64,000 nucleotides of DNA from Anabaena subtropica FACHB-260 (GCF_014697105.1 NZ_JACJRF010000013.1:62001-126000); one strand, 5' to 3'; shown: positions 33,364 through 42,914, counted from the stretch's first letter. Numbers and translations are program-made. Notes: generated by a model not told the origin, from the sequence alone.

Positions 33364-36309
33364 ATGCTCTACGATCGCCCCCCAACTTCACCACCACCAG
33401 TTACACCACCTTCGTTAGTAAGCTCTGTTTCCACTCCACAGGATACGAACGATAGTCAAATATCTGACATATTTAAGTATGCGATCGCTACTCCTAGTGG
33501 ATTAGAGACGTTTCCTAATGAGTTTTCTACAGGTGTTTCACCAGAAATTTTTACAACAGAACATTTTAGTGAAAAACTCATTGCCCAAAGCATAATCAGC
33601 AATGAACCTGCTGAAAATACCACCACTAATAATAATATTACCAATATTCAAGAAAACCCTTCTGCTGAAAATAGTAAACAAGCTCCCAAGACAGAATCTT
33701 CTCCACAAAATCTTGGCAAACCAGAAAAAAATACTGATATCACAACACCAGTAACTATTCCAGACACAACTACTTTTACTGAAACCGCTAATTCTGGTAT
33801 AGAAACTTTACTACTAGGGGTAATTATTAATAAAAGGGAAGTTGGTAGTTTAGATGTTATACGTCGAGGAAACACTTTACTAGTACCTTTAGAGAATTTT
33901 GCCCAACTTACAGGTTTAACCGTTGAAACTACGAGCGATACAACAGAAATTAAAACCCCATTGGGTACAGTAAAACTAGCTGCTAGTGAACTAGAAATCA
34001 TTCAAGGAATTACCCACATTAGCGATTCTTTATTACAAGAAAAACTAAATACCACAATTGAATTGAGGTCTTTAGAAGCAGCTTTAATTGTTGGTTTACC
34101 TTGGTTATCAGGTAGTAGAGAAGCGCGAAATGCAGCAATTGATCTAGAACCAGAAGTTAAAGCACCGCTAAGTGGATTGTCTAGTTTTAGACAGGAACTT
34201 AATGTTGTTAATGATTCTAGTGGTACTCGATTCCAGAGTTATAGTCTGTTGGGTGGGAGACTCGCCGGTGGGACTTGGCGTGTACGGTTAAATAATAATT
34301 TTGAAAATTCTCCCAACTTAGCTGAATACTTTTTCTATCAACGTAATGGTAGATTTCTTTATCAATTAGGTCGTCAACAAATAAGTGTACATCCCCTATT
34401 AAATGGGCAGATTTTAACAGGCGCACAATTTGGTTATACTAATTTACCCGCAGATCGTTATAGACAAAGTTATAGTGCTAATCAGTTAATACCAAGAAGT
34501 TCTCGTTCTGTACAAACATTTCGGGGTGAAGTTCCTCCAGCCAGTTTTGTGCAACTGCGAGTTGGTAGTAGAATAATTGCCCAACAGCAGGTAGGATTTG
34601 ATGGCATATACGAATTTTTTGATGTGAATTTGCCTGCGGGTCAAAATAATTTAATTGAAGTTTTGGTTTACGACCGCAACAATTTCAGTGTACCTATTGA
34701 AATTCGCTCTGTGAGACTCAATACTTCAGATTTACTATTACCTTCAGGTGGTAATGTACAGTTATTAGGTTTAGGTTTTAGTGGTAACTTAGCTCAAAAT
34801 ACATTTTTTGACGATTACAATACCTCTGATTCTGGTAGCCTTGTGGGCTTTTATCAATTTAGGCAAGGTCTATCAGATAATTTTACTGTTGAAGCTGGAT
34901 TACAAGCAATTCCTAATACTTTCCAAACTCAAGTAGGTGCAATTTGGCGTATAGCCAATCCTGTGATTTTATCGGGTAGTGTGGGTACATCTTTTGGTAA
35001 GCTTGCTTATAATGCAGATTTAGATGTTCAATTAGGTGGGTTAGATATAAATGCTAACTCCCAGCTATTCCCCGAAGGTTATAGAAGTGATAATGGCTCA
35101 AGAGAAAGATATAATCATAGCTTAGAAGTAGGTTATCGCTTCAATAGTAATTTGAGGTTGGGAGTTTTAGCACGTAGTCGCAAATCTGATTCAAACTCAA
35201 CTGAATACATTGCACCTACTTTCTATTTCCGTCCCTCCAATAGTTTATATTTTACAGGTAGACCTGATACTGAAGGGCAATATCTGTTTTATTCGGCATA
35301 TCAACCTAATGCTTTAACTCGATTATCATTTAGTAGCTTTGGTGATAACTATGCTACGGATTTCAGTTATAAATTAAACAATAATTATCAGTTATCTTTG
35401 GGTAGTGATTTCGGTGGTAATCTACCAGCTCGCTACCTTGCTACAGTAAATTATTATCCCAGAAATATTAGAGGATTTAGTTGGAGGTTAGGGCTTGCTT
35501 ATCGGGATGGTGATGTGGGGCCAATTATTGGTGCTAGCACCCAATTGATACCGGGTCTATTTGCTAGAGTCGAATATCAAGCTATACCTTCCAGAGCTAG
35601 AAGCAGTTTTGGTGGTTGGGGTGACGATCGCCTGACAATTTCTCTAGTATCCGATTTATCATTCTCTGATGGTAGAATCTCCCCAAGTAACTTTAACTCT
35701 TTTGGTAAAGATAAAGGAGCGATCGCTGGACGTATTTTTGTCGAAGGAAGTAAAGAAAGCTTTGATTTAGGCGAGTCTAGTGTCCGAGTGATAGACAAAT
35801 ACGGTAAAATTATCGGTGGTGCGAGAACCGATGCTCAAGGTAACTTCTTTGTCGGTAATTTGCCAGAGGGTGTCCATATAGTTGAAATTCTTCCCAAAGA
35901 CTTACCCATAGAACTGACCCCAGTTAAAACTAGTACAATCGCTGAAGTTGCTGGTTCGGCGGTGACTAAGTTGAGTTTCCCTGTGAGGGTAGAATATGGC
36001 GTTGCTGGACGCATTACAGACAGCGCAGGTCAGCCTGTATCGGGTTTAGCGGTAGAACTTGTCAATGCTGAAGGTAAAAAAGTCGGAACAGGTGCAACTG
36101 ACCAATTTGGTCTTTATCGTGTAGATGGTCTTCCTGCTGGTCAATACACATTGCAGGTTCCCAAACAAAACGACATCAATCGTAGCGATAGTTTACCCAA
36201 GCGAGCTATAACTATTGAGAATGATTTCGCCTACGAACAAAATCTGCAATTACCAATTTCCGCAGCTACCAAGGACGCACAGGAAGCACCAAAGTCATCT
36301 AATCCTTAA
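33364..36309 (+). CDS. Usher-like outer-membrane protein with C-terminal beta-sandwich domains
   Basis: A 981-residue protein predicted to form the outer-membrane secretion pore of the cluster. Residues 1-150 are a disordered Pro/Ser/Thr/Asn-rich region. About 160-245 is a small mixed domain; about 255-750 is rich in alternating aromatic beta strands. A plug-like segment (FRGEVPPASFVQLRVGSRII, then AQQQVGFDGIYEFFDVNLPAGQNNLIEVLVYD) lies at about 385-440. Two carboxypeptidase-regulatory-like domains (SVRVIDKYGKIIGGARTDAQGNFF and GVAGRITDSAGQPVSGLAVELVNAEG) occupy the C-terminus. No signal peptide is seen at the ATG, and the same frame has a stop (TGA) two codons upstream, so either the annotated start or a sequence feature hides it. 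Confidence 0.75.
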   Translation: MLYDRPPTSPPPVTPPSLVSSVSTPQDTNDSQISDIFKYAIATPSGLETFPNEFSTGVSPEIFTTEHFSEKLIAQSIISNEPAENTTTNNNITNIQENPSAENSKQAPKTESSPQNLGKPEKNTDITTPVTIPDTTTFTETANSGIETLLLGVIINKREVGSLDVIRRGNTLLVPLENFAQLTGLTVETTSDTTEIKTPLGTVKLAASELEIIQGITHISDSLLQEKLNTTIELRSLEAALIVGLPWLSGSREARNAAIDLEPEVKAPLSGLSSFRQELNVVNDSSGTRFQSYSLLGGRLAGGTWRVRLNNNFENSPNLAEYFFYQRNGRFLYQLGRQQISVHPLLNGQILTGAQFGYTNLPADRYRQSYSANQLIPRSSRSVQTFRGEVPPASFVQLRVGSRIIAQQQVGFDGIYEFFDVNLPAGQNNLIEVLVYDRNNFSVPIEIRSVRLNTSDLLLPSGGNVQLLGLGFSGNLAQNTFFDDYNTSDSGSLVGFYQFRQGLSDNFTVEAGLQAIPNTFQTQVGAIWRIANPVILSGSVGTSFGKLAYNADLDVQLGGLDINANSQLFPEGYRSDNGSRERYNHSLEVGYRFNSNLRLGVLARSRKSDSNSTEYIAPTFYFRPSNSLYFTGRPDTEGQYLFYSAYQPNALTRLSFSSFGDNYATDFSYKLNNNYQLSLGSDFGGNLPARYLATVNYYPRNIRGFSWRLGLAYRDGDVGPIIGASTQLIPGLFARVEYQAIPSRARSSFGGWGDDRLTISLVSDLSFSDGRISPSNFNSFGKDKGAIAGRIFVEGSKESFDLGESSVRVIDKYGKIIGGARTDAQGNFFVGNLPEGVHIVEILPKDLPIELTPVKTSTIAEVAGSAVTKLSFPVRVEYGVAGRITDSAGQPVSGLAVELVNAEGKKVGTGATDQFGLYRVDGLPAGQYTLQVPKQNDINRSDSLPKRAITIENDFAYEQNLQLPISAATKDAQEAPKSSNP

Positions 36310-36534
36310 ATTGGGGTGTTTTTGAATCAGTGTATAAATGAGGAAAAGTACAGAGAAAAATTAAGATTTTTCTGAAGAGTTTAATTATATTTCCTACAAC
36401 AACGCCTAATTTTAAATATTTAGGTATGGTGATTATATTGATTAGCCAGCTACTTCACCTTGATGCCCCATTTCATCTACGATATGAATTGTTCTCCAGC
36501 TAAATCGGCTGCATCAGGTTAGTCTGCGATCGCT

Positions 36535-38745
36535 ATGCCTAAATCAAAGAAAAGCTCTAATTCTATCAATTTAAACGATTCTCAATACTATCTTAACCGA
36601 GAGTTAAGCTGGTTAGAATTCAATCACCGAGTTTTACATGAAGCTTGCGACTCGCGTACACCCTTATTAGAAAGACTCAAATTTTTAGGAATTTTTAGTT
36701 CTAACTTGGATGAGTTTTTCATGGTGCGGGTTGCAGCATTAAAACAACAAGTAGAAGCAAAGGTTAGCCAATTAACCCCCGATGGACGGACACCCCAACA
36801 ACAGCTAAATGATATTCGGCTGAATCTGATACCCCAAGTTACAAAACAACATCAACATTTTGAACAAGTAATTCGCCCGTTGTTAGCTAGTCACGGTATC
36901 CATATTTTGGATTATATTAACCTGACACAAAAACAACGTACTTATCTAGATAACTACTTTGAAGACCAGATTTTTCCGGTTCTGACACCCCTAGCTGTTG
37001 ACCCCAGCCATCCATTTCCCTACATTTCTAATCTCAGCTTGAATTTGGCTGTAGTAGTCAAAAACCCCGACACAGAAGAAGAATTTTTTGCCAGAGTTAA
37101 AGTTCCTAGCGTCCTCCCCCGATTTTTGCCCCTACCACCAGAGTTAGCATTTCAGGAAAACGGACAAGCAGCTAACTGGATAGGTGTACCATTAGAGCAA
37201 GCGATCGCTCATAATCTCGATTCCCTATTTCCAGGGATGAATATCCAAGAATATCACCCTTTCCGCATTACCCGCGATGCTGACCTAACTCTGGAAGAAG
37301 ATGAAGCTGATGATTTGTTATTAGCGATAGAACAAGAATTGCGAAAACGCCGCATGGGGGGTTCTCCTGTCAGAATCGAAATTCAATCCCAAACTCCAGA
37401 ACTGATTCGCACCAGGTTACTGCAAGACCTAGACCTGACAGAACAAGATGTTTACGAGGTAGATGGTCTATTAGGACTGCGTGATTTGATGTCATTCATG
37501 GCTTTACCATTAGCGGAACTCAAAGACCCACCACGTCAATCTGTAGTACCTATACGCCTACAACGGTTGCGAGAACCAAGTGTAGACCCAGATGTTTTGG
37601 AATTAGAAGAGGGTAAAGACTTTTTTTCTGTAATTAGAGAAAAAGATTTATTTGTACACCATCCCTATCAATCTTTTTCTGCTACAGTCGTACGCTTTAT
37701 TACCCATGCAGCCCATGATCCAAATGTTTTAGCAATTAAAATGACCTTGTACCGGACTTCGGGAGATTCACCTATAGTTAATGCCTTAATTGCGGCGGCT
37801 GAAAATGGCAAACAAGTATCCGTACTGGTAGAACTAAAAGCGAGGTTTGATGAAGAAAATAATATTTATTGGGCAAGAAGACTAGAAAGAGTTGGTGTCC
37901 ACGTCGTCTATGGTTTAGTAGGTCTAAAAACCCATTGCAAAACTGTGATGGTAGTAAGGCGAGAAAAAGACAGGATGCGTCGCTATGTACATATTGGGAC
38001 TGGCAACTATAATCCAAAAACAGCAAGACTATATACAGATTTAGGTTTATTTAGTTGTCGTGAAGAATTAGGTGCTGATATTACAGATTTATTTAATTTT
38101 TTGACAGGTTATTCCCGACAAAAGTCTTATCGAGAATTGCTGGTTGCGCCTGTAAATATGCGCGATCGCTTTTTGGAGTTAATTCGCCGGGAAATCACCA
38201 ACGTACAGAATGGATTTTCTGGACGCATTGTGGCCAAAATGAATTCTCTTGTTGATCCACAAATTATTGCCACCTTGTATGAAGCCTCCCGTGCTGGAGT
38301 ACAAATAGATTTAATCATTCGGGGTATTTGCTGTTTGCGTCCAGGGATCAAAGACATTAGTGAAAATATTCGTGTTATCAGCATAATAGGCCGCTTTTTA
38401 GAACACTCCCGCATCTATTACTTTCATAACAATAGTCAAGAAGAAATTTACATTGGTAGCGCTGATTGGATGAGCCGTAATTTAGATAGGCGAGTAGAAG
38501 TCATTACCCCTATAAAAGACCCTGATATTGCTAAAGATTTGCAAGAAATTCTGGGAATACTGCTAGCAGATAATCGTCAAGCTTGGGATTTACAAGCCGA
38601 TGGTAGTTACATTCAACGTCATCCTGGAGAAGATTGTCCAGAAACTAACTCACAAAAAACTCTCATGAATATGGCATTACGTTCAACTGGAATAGTTACA
38701 AATCTGATCGATTCACCCAAAAGTTCTGCATATACAGACAATTAA
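36535..38745 (+). CDS. ppk: Polyphosphate kinase 1
   Basis: A 736-residue enzyme that reversibly polymerises the ATP gamma-phosphate into polyphosphate, the cyanobacterial phosphate store. Recognisable parts are the N-terminal YYLNRELSWLEFNHRVLHEA and FLGIFSSNLDEFFMVRVA, then the catalytic core with MTLYRTSGDSPIVNALIAAA, KARFDEENNIYWARRLE and GLKTHCKTVMVVRRE, which holds the autophosphorylated His, and RRYVHIGTGNYNPKTARLYTD. The second catalytic part is IGSADWMSRNLDRRVEV. Length and motifs are complete. The start at 36535 follows a HIP1 site. A receiver-only response regulator follows about 150 bases downstream on the same strand. Confidence 0.95.
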   Translation: MPKSKKSSNSINLNDSQYYLNRELSWLEFNHRVLHEACDSRTPLLERLKFLGIFSSNLDEFFMVRVAALKQQVEAKVSQLTPDGRTPQQQLNDIRLNLIPQVTKQHQHFEQVIRPLLASHGIHILDYINLTQKQRTYLDNYFEDQIFPVLTPLAVDPSHPFPYISNLSLNLAVVVKNPDTEEEFFARVKVPSVLPRFLPLPPELAFQENGQAANWIGVPLEQAIAHNLDSLFPGMNIQEYHPFRITRDADLTLEEDEADDLLLAIEQELRKRRMGGSPVRIEIQSQTPELIRTRLLQDLDLTEQDVYEVDGLLGLRDLMSFMALPLAELKDPPRQSVVPIRLQRLREPSVDPDVLELEEGKDFFSVIREKDLFVHHPYQSFSATVVRFITHAAHDPNVLAIKMTLYRTSGDSPIVNALIAAAENGKQVSVLVELKARFDEENNIYWARRLERVGVHVVYGLVGLKTHCKTVMVVRREKDRMRRYVHIGTGNYNPKTARLYTDLGLFSCREELGADITDLFNFLTGYSRQKSYRELLVAPVNMRDRFLELIRREITNVQNGFSGRIVAKMNSLVDPQIIATLYEASRAGVQIDLIIRGICCLRPGIKDISENIRVISIIGRFLEHSRIYYFHNNSQEEIYIGSADWMSRNLDRRVEVITPIKDPDIAKDLQEILGILLADNRQAWDLQADGSYIQRHPGEDCPETNSQKTLMNMALRSTGIVTNLIDSPKSSAYTDN

Positions 38746-38898
38746 ATCAACCCCATTTCCCGGCAAATTTTAATTTTTTTAAAATTACTCTAATCAATCT
38801 TTATGGTTGTGTACAAATTATTCAACCATAGGATAGAGTAATTGTTGGTACTTGTTCCCATAAACTATAAAAAATATCGTATTGAGTTGTTCTTGGGA

Positions 38899-39315
38899 AT
38901 GTTAATGTTCTCCTGTGAGTCCTCTACCTTAAAGGTTCTAGTGGTTGACGATCATGAACTGACTCGTTTAACCTTACAATTAGCTTTTTCTGCTCAGGAA
39001 AATATTCAAGTAGTGGGTCTGGCCAGTAATGGTCAAGAAGCTATAGAAATGGTAAGAGACTGTAATCCTGATGTCATTGTTCTAGACCTACAAATGCCAG
39101 TCATGGATGGTTGGAGTGCTTCTTGTCATATTAAAGCCATTTCTCCCAACACGCAAATACTAGCTTATTCGTCAGTAGAAGATACAAGTCTTCTGAACAC
39201 GCATACAACACCCAACTTTGATGATGTTTGTAAAAAAGATGTGTCTACCAAAGAACTTATTGCTTTGGTAAGACAATTGGGACGACGTGCAGGGGATGGT
39301 TCCAATTCAAAATAA
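38899..39315 (+). CDS. Receiver-only response regulator
   Basis: About 138 residues consisting of a single REC domain. The acidic pocket DD in VLVVDDHELTRLTLQL, the phospho-acceptor Asp in VIVLDLQMPVMDGWSA, a Ser at the Thr position (ILAYSS) and the Lys in CKKDVSTKEL are all present. REC sequence resembles the NarL/FixJ type, but the DNA-binding output domain is missing: the protein ends within about 20 residues of the last helix. It may act as a phosphate shuttle or via protein contact. The frame is open to a TTG at 38842; ATGs at 38899 and 38905 fit the REC start better. Confidence 0.8.
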   Translation: MLMFSCESSTLKVLVVDDHELTRLTLQLAFSAQENIQVVGLASNGQEAIEMVRDCNPDVIVLDLQMPVMDGWSASCHIKAISPNTQILAYSSVEDTSLLNTHTTPNFDDVCKKDVSTKELIALVRQLGRRAGDGSNSK

Positions 39316-39454
39316 CTAAAGCTGGTTACGTCGCTTAACTAAATTGGTATAGCTTAAAAATGGGGACTTGGGAAATTATTATCATTCAAGAGCGTCGGTA
39401 AAACCGTTTTTAGACGGTAGCACCGACGCAATTTTTATTAGTTTCTAATTCAGC

Positions 39455-39637
39455 TTAATTATTTCCTGTTTCTGGAATAGTTCGTCTATATTCTTCAATC
39501 AATTCATCCAGTTCTTCCAAAGCTTGATTCACATCAACTCTTAAAATTCCCAGGTTGGGTTGCTCTAAAAGGCTCAGTAAGTACTCACGTTTACTTTGAA
39601 CTGCTGTAATTCTTTCTTTGAGAGTTGATAAATCCAT
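39455..39637 (-). CDS. Small conserved-looking helical protein
   Basis: A 60-residue Leu/Glu-rich protein (MDLSTLKERITAVQSKREYL and so on), predicted to be almost entirely helical and possibly a short coiled coil. The start is supported by AGGATG eight bases upstream on the minus strand. Composition and codon use look like a real gene rather than a shadow. No function recognised; similar short helical proteins of cyanobacteria are unannotated. An inverted repeat GCGTCGGT...ACCGACGC (about 39391-39429) just past its stop could terminate it. Confidence 0.6.
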   Translation of the reverse strand: MDLSTLKERITAVQSKREYLLSLLEQPNLGILRVDVNQALEELDELIEEYRRTIPETGNN

Positions 39638-40027
39638 TATTTTTCATCCTGAAAGTAGTTTCAAATTTAAAGTTAACTCAAAAAAGGTGCATCAATCCCT
39701 TTTTTACGAGACGGTATGCGAAGAAATTTTTTTCTCTATCTATAAACTTATCGTAAATTCAAGGGTTTAAGACCCTTGTATCTACAAGTAGTATTAGTTA
39801 AGAAGGAGTGGAAACCGCTTAATTTAACTGTTTTTAACTTTGAATTTTGTAGCGCTTGTGCTTTCTGTAGGATATTTTGAATTATTGAGTGATTGTATCC
39901 TTTTTTCGGTCATGTAGCTGAATTCAATGAGAAACTCAAGGCTCAGAGCAGCTACTCTTTCCTAAGTTGTCACTCATAACCGATGATAATAAAACTAATG
40001 TGTTAAGAATTTATCCTATCTCATCTC
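39638..40027. other. Gene-free region with one hairpin
   Basis: About 390 bases between divergent genes. A short hairpin CAAGGGTTTAAGACCCTTG occurs at 39760-39778. Nothing else was recognised; the region should hold promoters for both neighbours. Confidence 0.5.
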
Positions 40028-40597
40028 ATGTTACGCCAAATCTCTTTGGGAACACTTGGTTTAAGCATCGGCAGCATATTAACCATTGTTGGCTTTGTTG
40101 CTTATGCTGCAAATAACGCCACACTAAACTTGGTCGGATTTTTTTATGGGTTTCCTCTACTACTGGGAGGACTAGCGCTCAAAGCTAATGAACTCAAGCC
40201 CATAGCTTTTAGTCAACCGACAATACAATCCGTGTTACTCTTGCGCCAGCAGCAAGCAACGGTCACTCAAAATAAAATCCGTAAAGATATCACTCGATAT
40301 TGTTACGGGCAAGATGCTCATTTAGACGGAGCGCTGTCTTACTTGGGATTAAGTCCTACAGATGATGAAAGACCAATAGTTACAGGTCTACGAGAAACAG
40401 AAACTAGTGGAGCCTATACCCTAATTTTAGAATTTGACTCACCGGAAATATCAATGAGCGATTGGCAACAAAAGCAAGAAAAAATGACCAAGTACTTTGG
40501 CCCAGGAGTAGAAGTGAAAATTACTCAAGTAGATGAAGACAAAATTGAATTAGCATTGATTACCCTCATTCAAGAGTCGACAGTCAATAGTCAATAG
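40028..40597 (+). CDS. DUF2854 membrane protein
   Basis: A 189-residue protein with two N-terminal transmembrane helices (LGLSIGSILTIVGFVAYAA and LVGFFYGFPLLLGGLALKA), followed by a soluble domain with DITRYCYGQDAHLDGALSYLGL and EKMTKYFGPGVEVKITQ. I recognise the DUF2854 family, found in cyanobacteria and plant chloroplasts; its function is not established, though the distribution suggests a thylakoid or envelope role. Heptamer repeats and a strong palindrome (40610-40635) follow its stop codon. Confidence 0.8.
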   Translation: MLRQISLGTLGLSIGSILTIVGFVAYAANNATLNLVGFFYGFPLLLGGLALKANELKPIAFSQPTIQSVLLLRQQQATVTQNKIRKDITRYCYGQDAHLDGALSYLGLSPTDDERPIVTGLRETETSGAYTLILEFDSPEISMSDWQQKQEKMTKYFGPGVEVKITQVDEDKIELALITLIQESTVNSQ

Positions 40598-40609
40598 TTC
40601 AATAATTTA

Positions 40610-40635
40610 TAGAGACGTTGTATATAACGTCTCTA
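40610..40635. terminator. Palindrome between convergent genes
   Basis: TAGAGACGTT and AACGTCTCTA form a perfect 10-bp stem around GTATAT. The right arm overlaps the stop codon of the convergent minus-strand gene. GTAGAGACG palindromes are dispersed repeats in Nostoc (a second copy lies near 16074). The position suits a bidirectional terminator. Confidence 0.65.
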
Positions 40636-40920
40636 CTTTTCCAACCGCACTGCGTACCACTGCAAATATTTTCCTGCGCCTACGTCCAACTCGCAACTGG
40701 TATCGATTAAGTGTTGCGCTTGAACCTGCAAAGAATCAAATTGTTGTAGCTCCAGGGGTAAATCTGAAAAATCAATTTTTTGTAATTCCCCCTTGAGTTT
40801 TTCTAATAATTCGGCGCTGGTGAGGAATTGTTCTGGTTGGTTGGTTTCTAGGACAACAAAGTTATCCAGTTGATACATTAAGGGATCTGGCATTGCAAAG
40901 ATGCTATGAATTGTGTACAT
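40633..40920 (-). CDS. CRR7-like NDH-1 assembly factor
   Basis: A 95-residue soluble protein. The core sequence MPDPLMYQLDNFVVLETNQP and the C-terminal LIDTSCELDVGAGKYLQWYAV closely match what I know of the chlororespiratory reduction 7 (CRR7) family. In chloroplasts, CRR7 is needed to assemble the NDH complex that drives cyclic electron flow. A second ATG at 40893 (MPDPLMYQ) is a possible start and matches the usual N-terminus better. It is a single gene converging on the DUF2854 gene. Confidence 0.75.
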   Translation of the reverse strand: MYTIHSIFAMPDPLMYQLDNFVVLETNQPEQFLTSAELLEKLKGELQKIDFSDLPLELQQFDSLQVQAQHLIDTSCELDVGAGKYLQWYAVRLEK

Positions 40921-41877
40921 AGATTTTATTAAGATAAATTAGTTTTTTAGAAAAATCCATACAAATTTTGTAGCTATAAATGTATGTAAAAATTATTAAA
41001 CAACTGGTAACTAATTTTAAGTTTTGTACCGTATTGTGAGCTATCACAACCCAGATATACCCAAATATGCTAGTCAATGACCACTGTAAATTCTTTGAGT
41101 GGATGACTTGTCTACGTATATTTCCAAAATAAACCAAGAATTTTATTTCAGATGGATGTGGTAGATTACCCTTGCTTTGAGTCTCTAGCTTCTGCTCTCT
41201 CTAAAAAATCACCATAAATCATGGGGCAATTCTGTAGTTAGGTTGCCAATCAATGTCAGAAAAATCAAATTATGTTAATAGCTTGATAATAAGCTTATAA
41301 AGTCTAAGTAATTTTCTCATACACTGATTATTTTCAGGTTTTTCAACTGTGTTCAATTGGTTCAATTCCAGTGATAGAAACGTGTATTTTCCTCTGTATT
41401 TCTTTTGTAGTTCGATGATTCATATACTTTTTAAGTTTTTAAAGTTTCTATATAAAAGAACTTTTGTAGTTAAAAATTAGCTTTCACATTTAAATTTTTG
41501 CTTAATACTGTAATTATGCTGTATCAAACGGGAAACATAAAAGTAATATTTCTTATCATAATCATAAGGATATGGGTAATGAAAAATTACCTTTGTTATC
41601 TCTATTAAATGTGTACTCAACCTTGTATTACTCCAGATTCTGATCTGCAAATTATGGGGCGGTCTATAGCTAAAACAGATATAGGACTGCTATCTATTTC
41701 AGTATTTCTCAGCATTGTTAAATGCCGTATAGACTTTTGTCTACACACTCACAAAAAATTTGCTGAAGTTATAACTAACCCTAAGAAACGATCGCTCATA
41801 AGTAATTTAGCTATGAGGGTGAAGCTTTTCCCAGTTTTTCAGTCCTCAGAACTCTGATTTTCTATGGAACGCAACTC
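40921..41877. other. Long A+T-rich gene-poor region
   Basis: About 950 bases between a minus-strand and a plus-strand gene. One open frame of 82 codons (41609-41857) has atypical composition and no ribosome site, so I leave it uncalled. The last few hundred bases should hold the promoter of the GGDEF gene. No repeats were recognised. Confidence 0.5.
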
Positions 41878-42909
41878 ATGTCAGGCATAAGCCCATATTC
41901 TCTTTCTAAAAAACCTCCTGTGATTTTGGTGGCTGATGATGACAAGACCATCAGAATGCTGTTGCGTGAAGCTATGGAAAGAGAGGGCTATCGAGTAGTA
42001 GAAGTAACAGATGGTAAACAGTGCTTAGACGCTTATGAGACTGTTAAACCAGATATAGTGTTGCTAGATGCTATGATGCCTGTAATGGATGGTTTCACTT
42101 GCTGTAAGCAACTACTGCATATTGCCAGAAATAACCTGATTTCCGCCTTGGCAAATTTAGATACAGACTCTGGCTTAGGTAGCACCATCATCTCAAAATT
42201 GTGGGAACGTACTCCTATTTTGATGATTACAAGTTTAAATGATGCAGAATCTGTGGATCGTGCTTTTGAAGCTGGGGCAACTGATTATATTACTAAGCCT
42301 ATTCACTGGGCTGTGTTGCGTCAACGCTTACGAAGATTGCTACAGCAAGCACAAGTTTATAAACAGTTAGAGGCAGCTAACTTAGCTTTACAGCACTTAG
42401 CCAATGTGGATGGCTTAACTGGATTAGCAAATCGTCGTCGCTTTGATAATTACTTAAACACGCAATGGATTAACCTAGTCCAGGAGAACGCTCCTCTATC
42501 GCTGATTTTGTGTGATATCGATTTTTTTAAATTTTACAATGACCAGTATGGTCATCCAGCCGGGGACATCTGTTTACAAAAAGTAGGGGCTGTTTTAAGC
42601 TACAAAGCTCAGAAGCATCGAGACTTGGTAGCCCGTTATGGTGGTGAAGAATTTGCGGTGATTATGCCATATACTCACGCAGCAGGAGCAATTTATGTTG
42701 CCCAAACTATACAAGCTAGTGTCAGGAATCTGCAAATAGTCCATGATAAATCTGCCGTGAGTCAACATATTACTCTCAGTATGGGTGTAGCAACCATAAT
42801 CCCCACGTGGGAATCTTCGCCCTGTGATTTAATTGCGGCGGCAGATAAAGCTCTTTATCAGGCGAAGGAAGCAGGACGGAATCGTGTTTGTCAGTGGGAG
42901 GAAAGTTAA
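41878..42909 (+). CDS. Response regulator with diguanylate cyclase (REC-GGDEF)
   Basis: A 343-residue signalling enzyme that makes cyclic di-GMP. The REC domain (residues 12-155) has the acidic pair in VADDDKTIRML, phospho-Asp in IVLLDAMMPVMDG and Lys in YITKPIHW. A helical linker leads into GGDEF, with DGLTGLANRRRFDNYL and the active-site RYGGEEFAVIM. The inhibitory I-site position reads KHRD, so the usual RxxD is not conserved. The REC alpha3-beta4 loop carries about 25 extra residues. No kinase lies immediately upstream, but sasA is convergent just downstream. Confidence 0.92.
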   Translation: MSGISPYSLSKKPPVILVADDDKTIRMLLREAMEREGYRVVEVTDGKQCLDAYETVKPDIVLLDAMMPVMDGFTCCKQLLHIARNNLISALANLDTDSGLGSTIISKLWERTPILMITSLNDAESVDRAFEAGATDYITKPIHWAVLRQRLRRLLQQAQVYKQLEAANLALQHLANVDGLTGLANRRRFDNYLNTQWINLVQENAPLSLILCDIDFFKFYNDQYGHPAGDICLQKVGAVLSYKAQKHRDLVARYGGEEFAVIMPYTHAAGAIYVAQTIQASVRNLQIVHDKSAVSQHITLSMGVATIIPTWESSPCDLIAAADKALYQAKEAGRNRVCQWEES

Positions 42910-42914
42910 TATTC

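Noticed and set aside
36430-36500. Minus-strand segment reading WRTIHIVDEMGHQGEVAG before a stop
   Set aside because: Only about 18 residues with no start; could be coincidence. Not enough to claim a gene remnant.
41609-41857. 82-codon plus-strand frame in the gap before the GGDEF gene
   Set aside because: No ribosome site, mixed hydrophobic and Cys-rich composition without recognisable pattern, and the region looks like a promoter area; coding cannot be supported.
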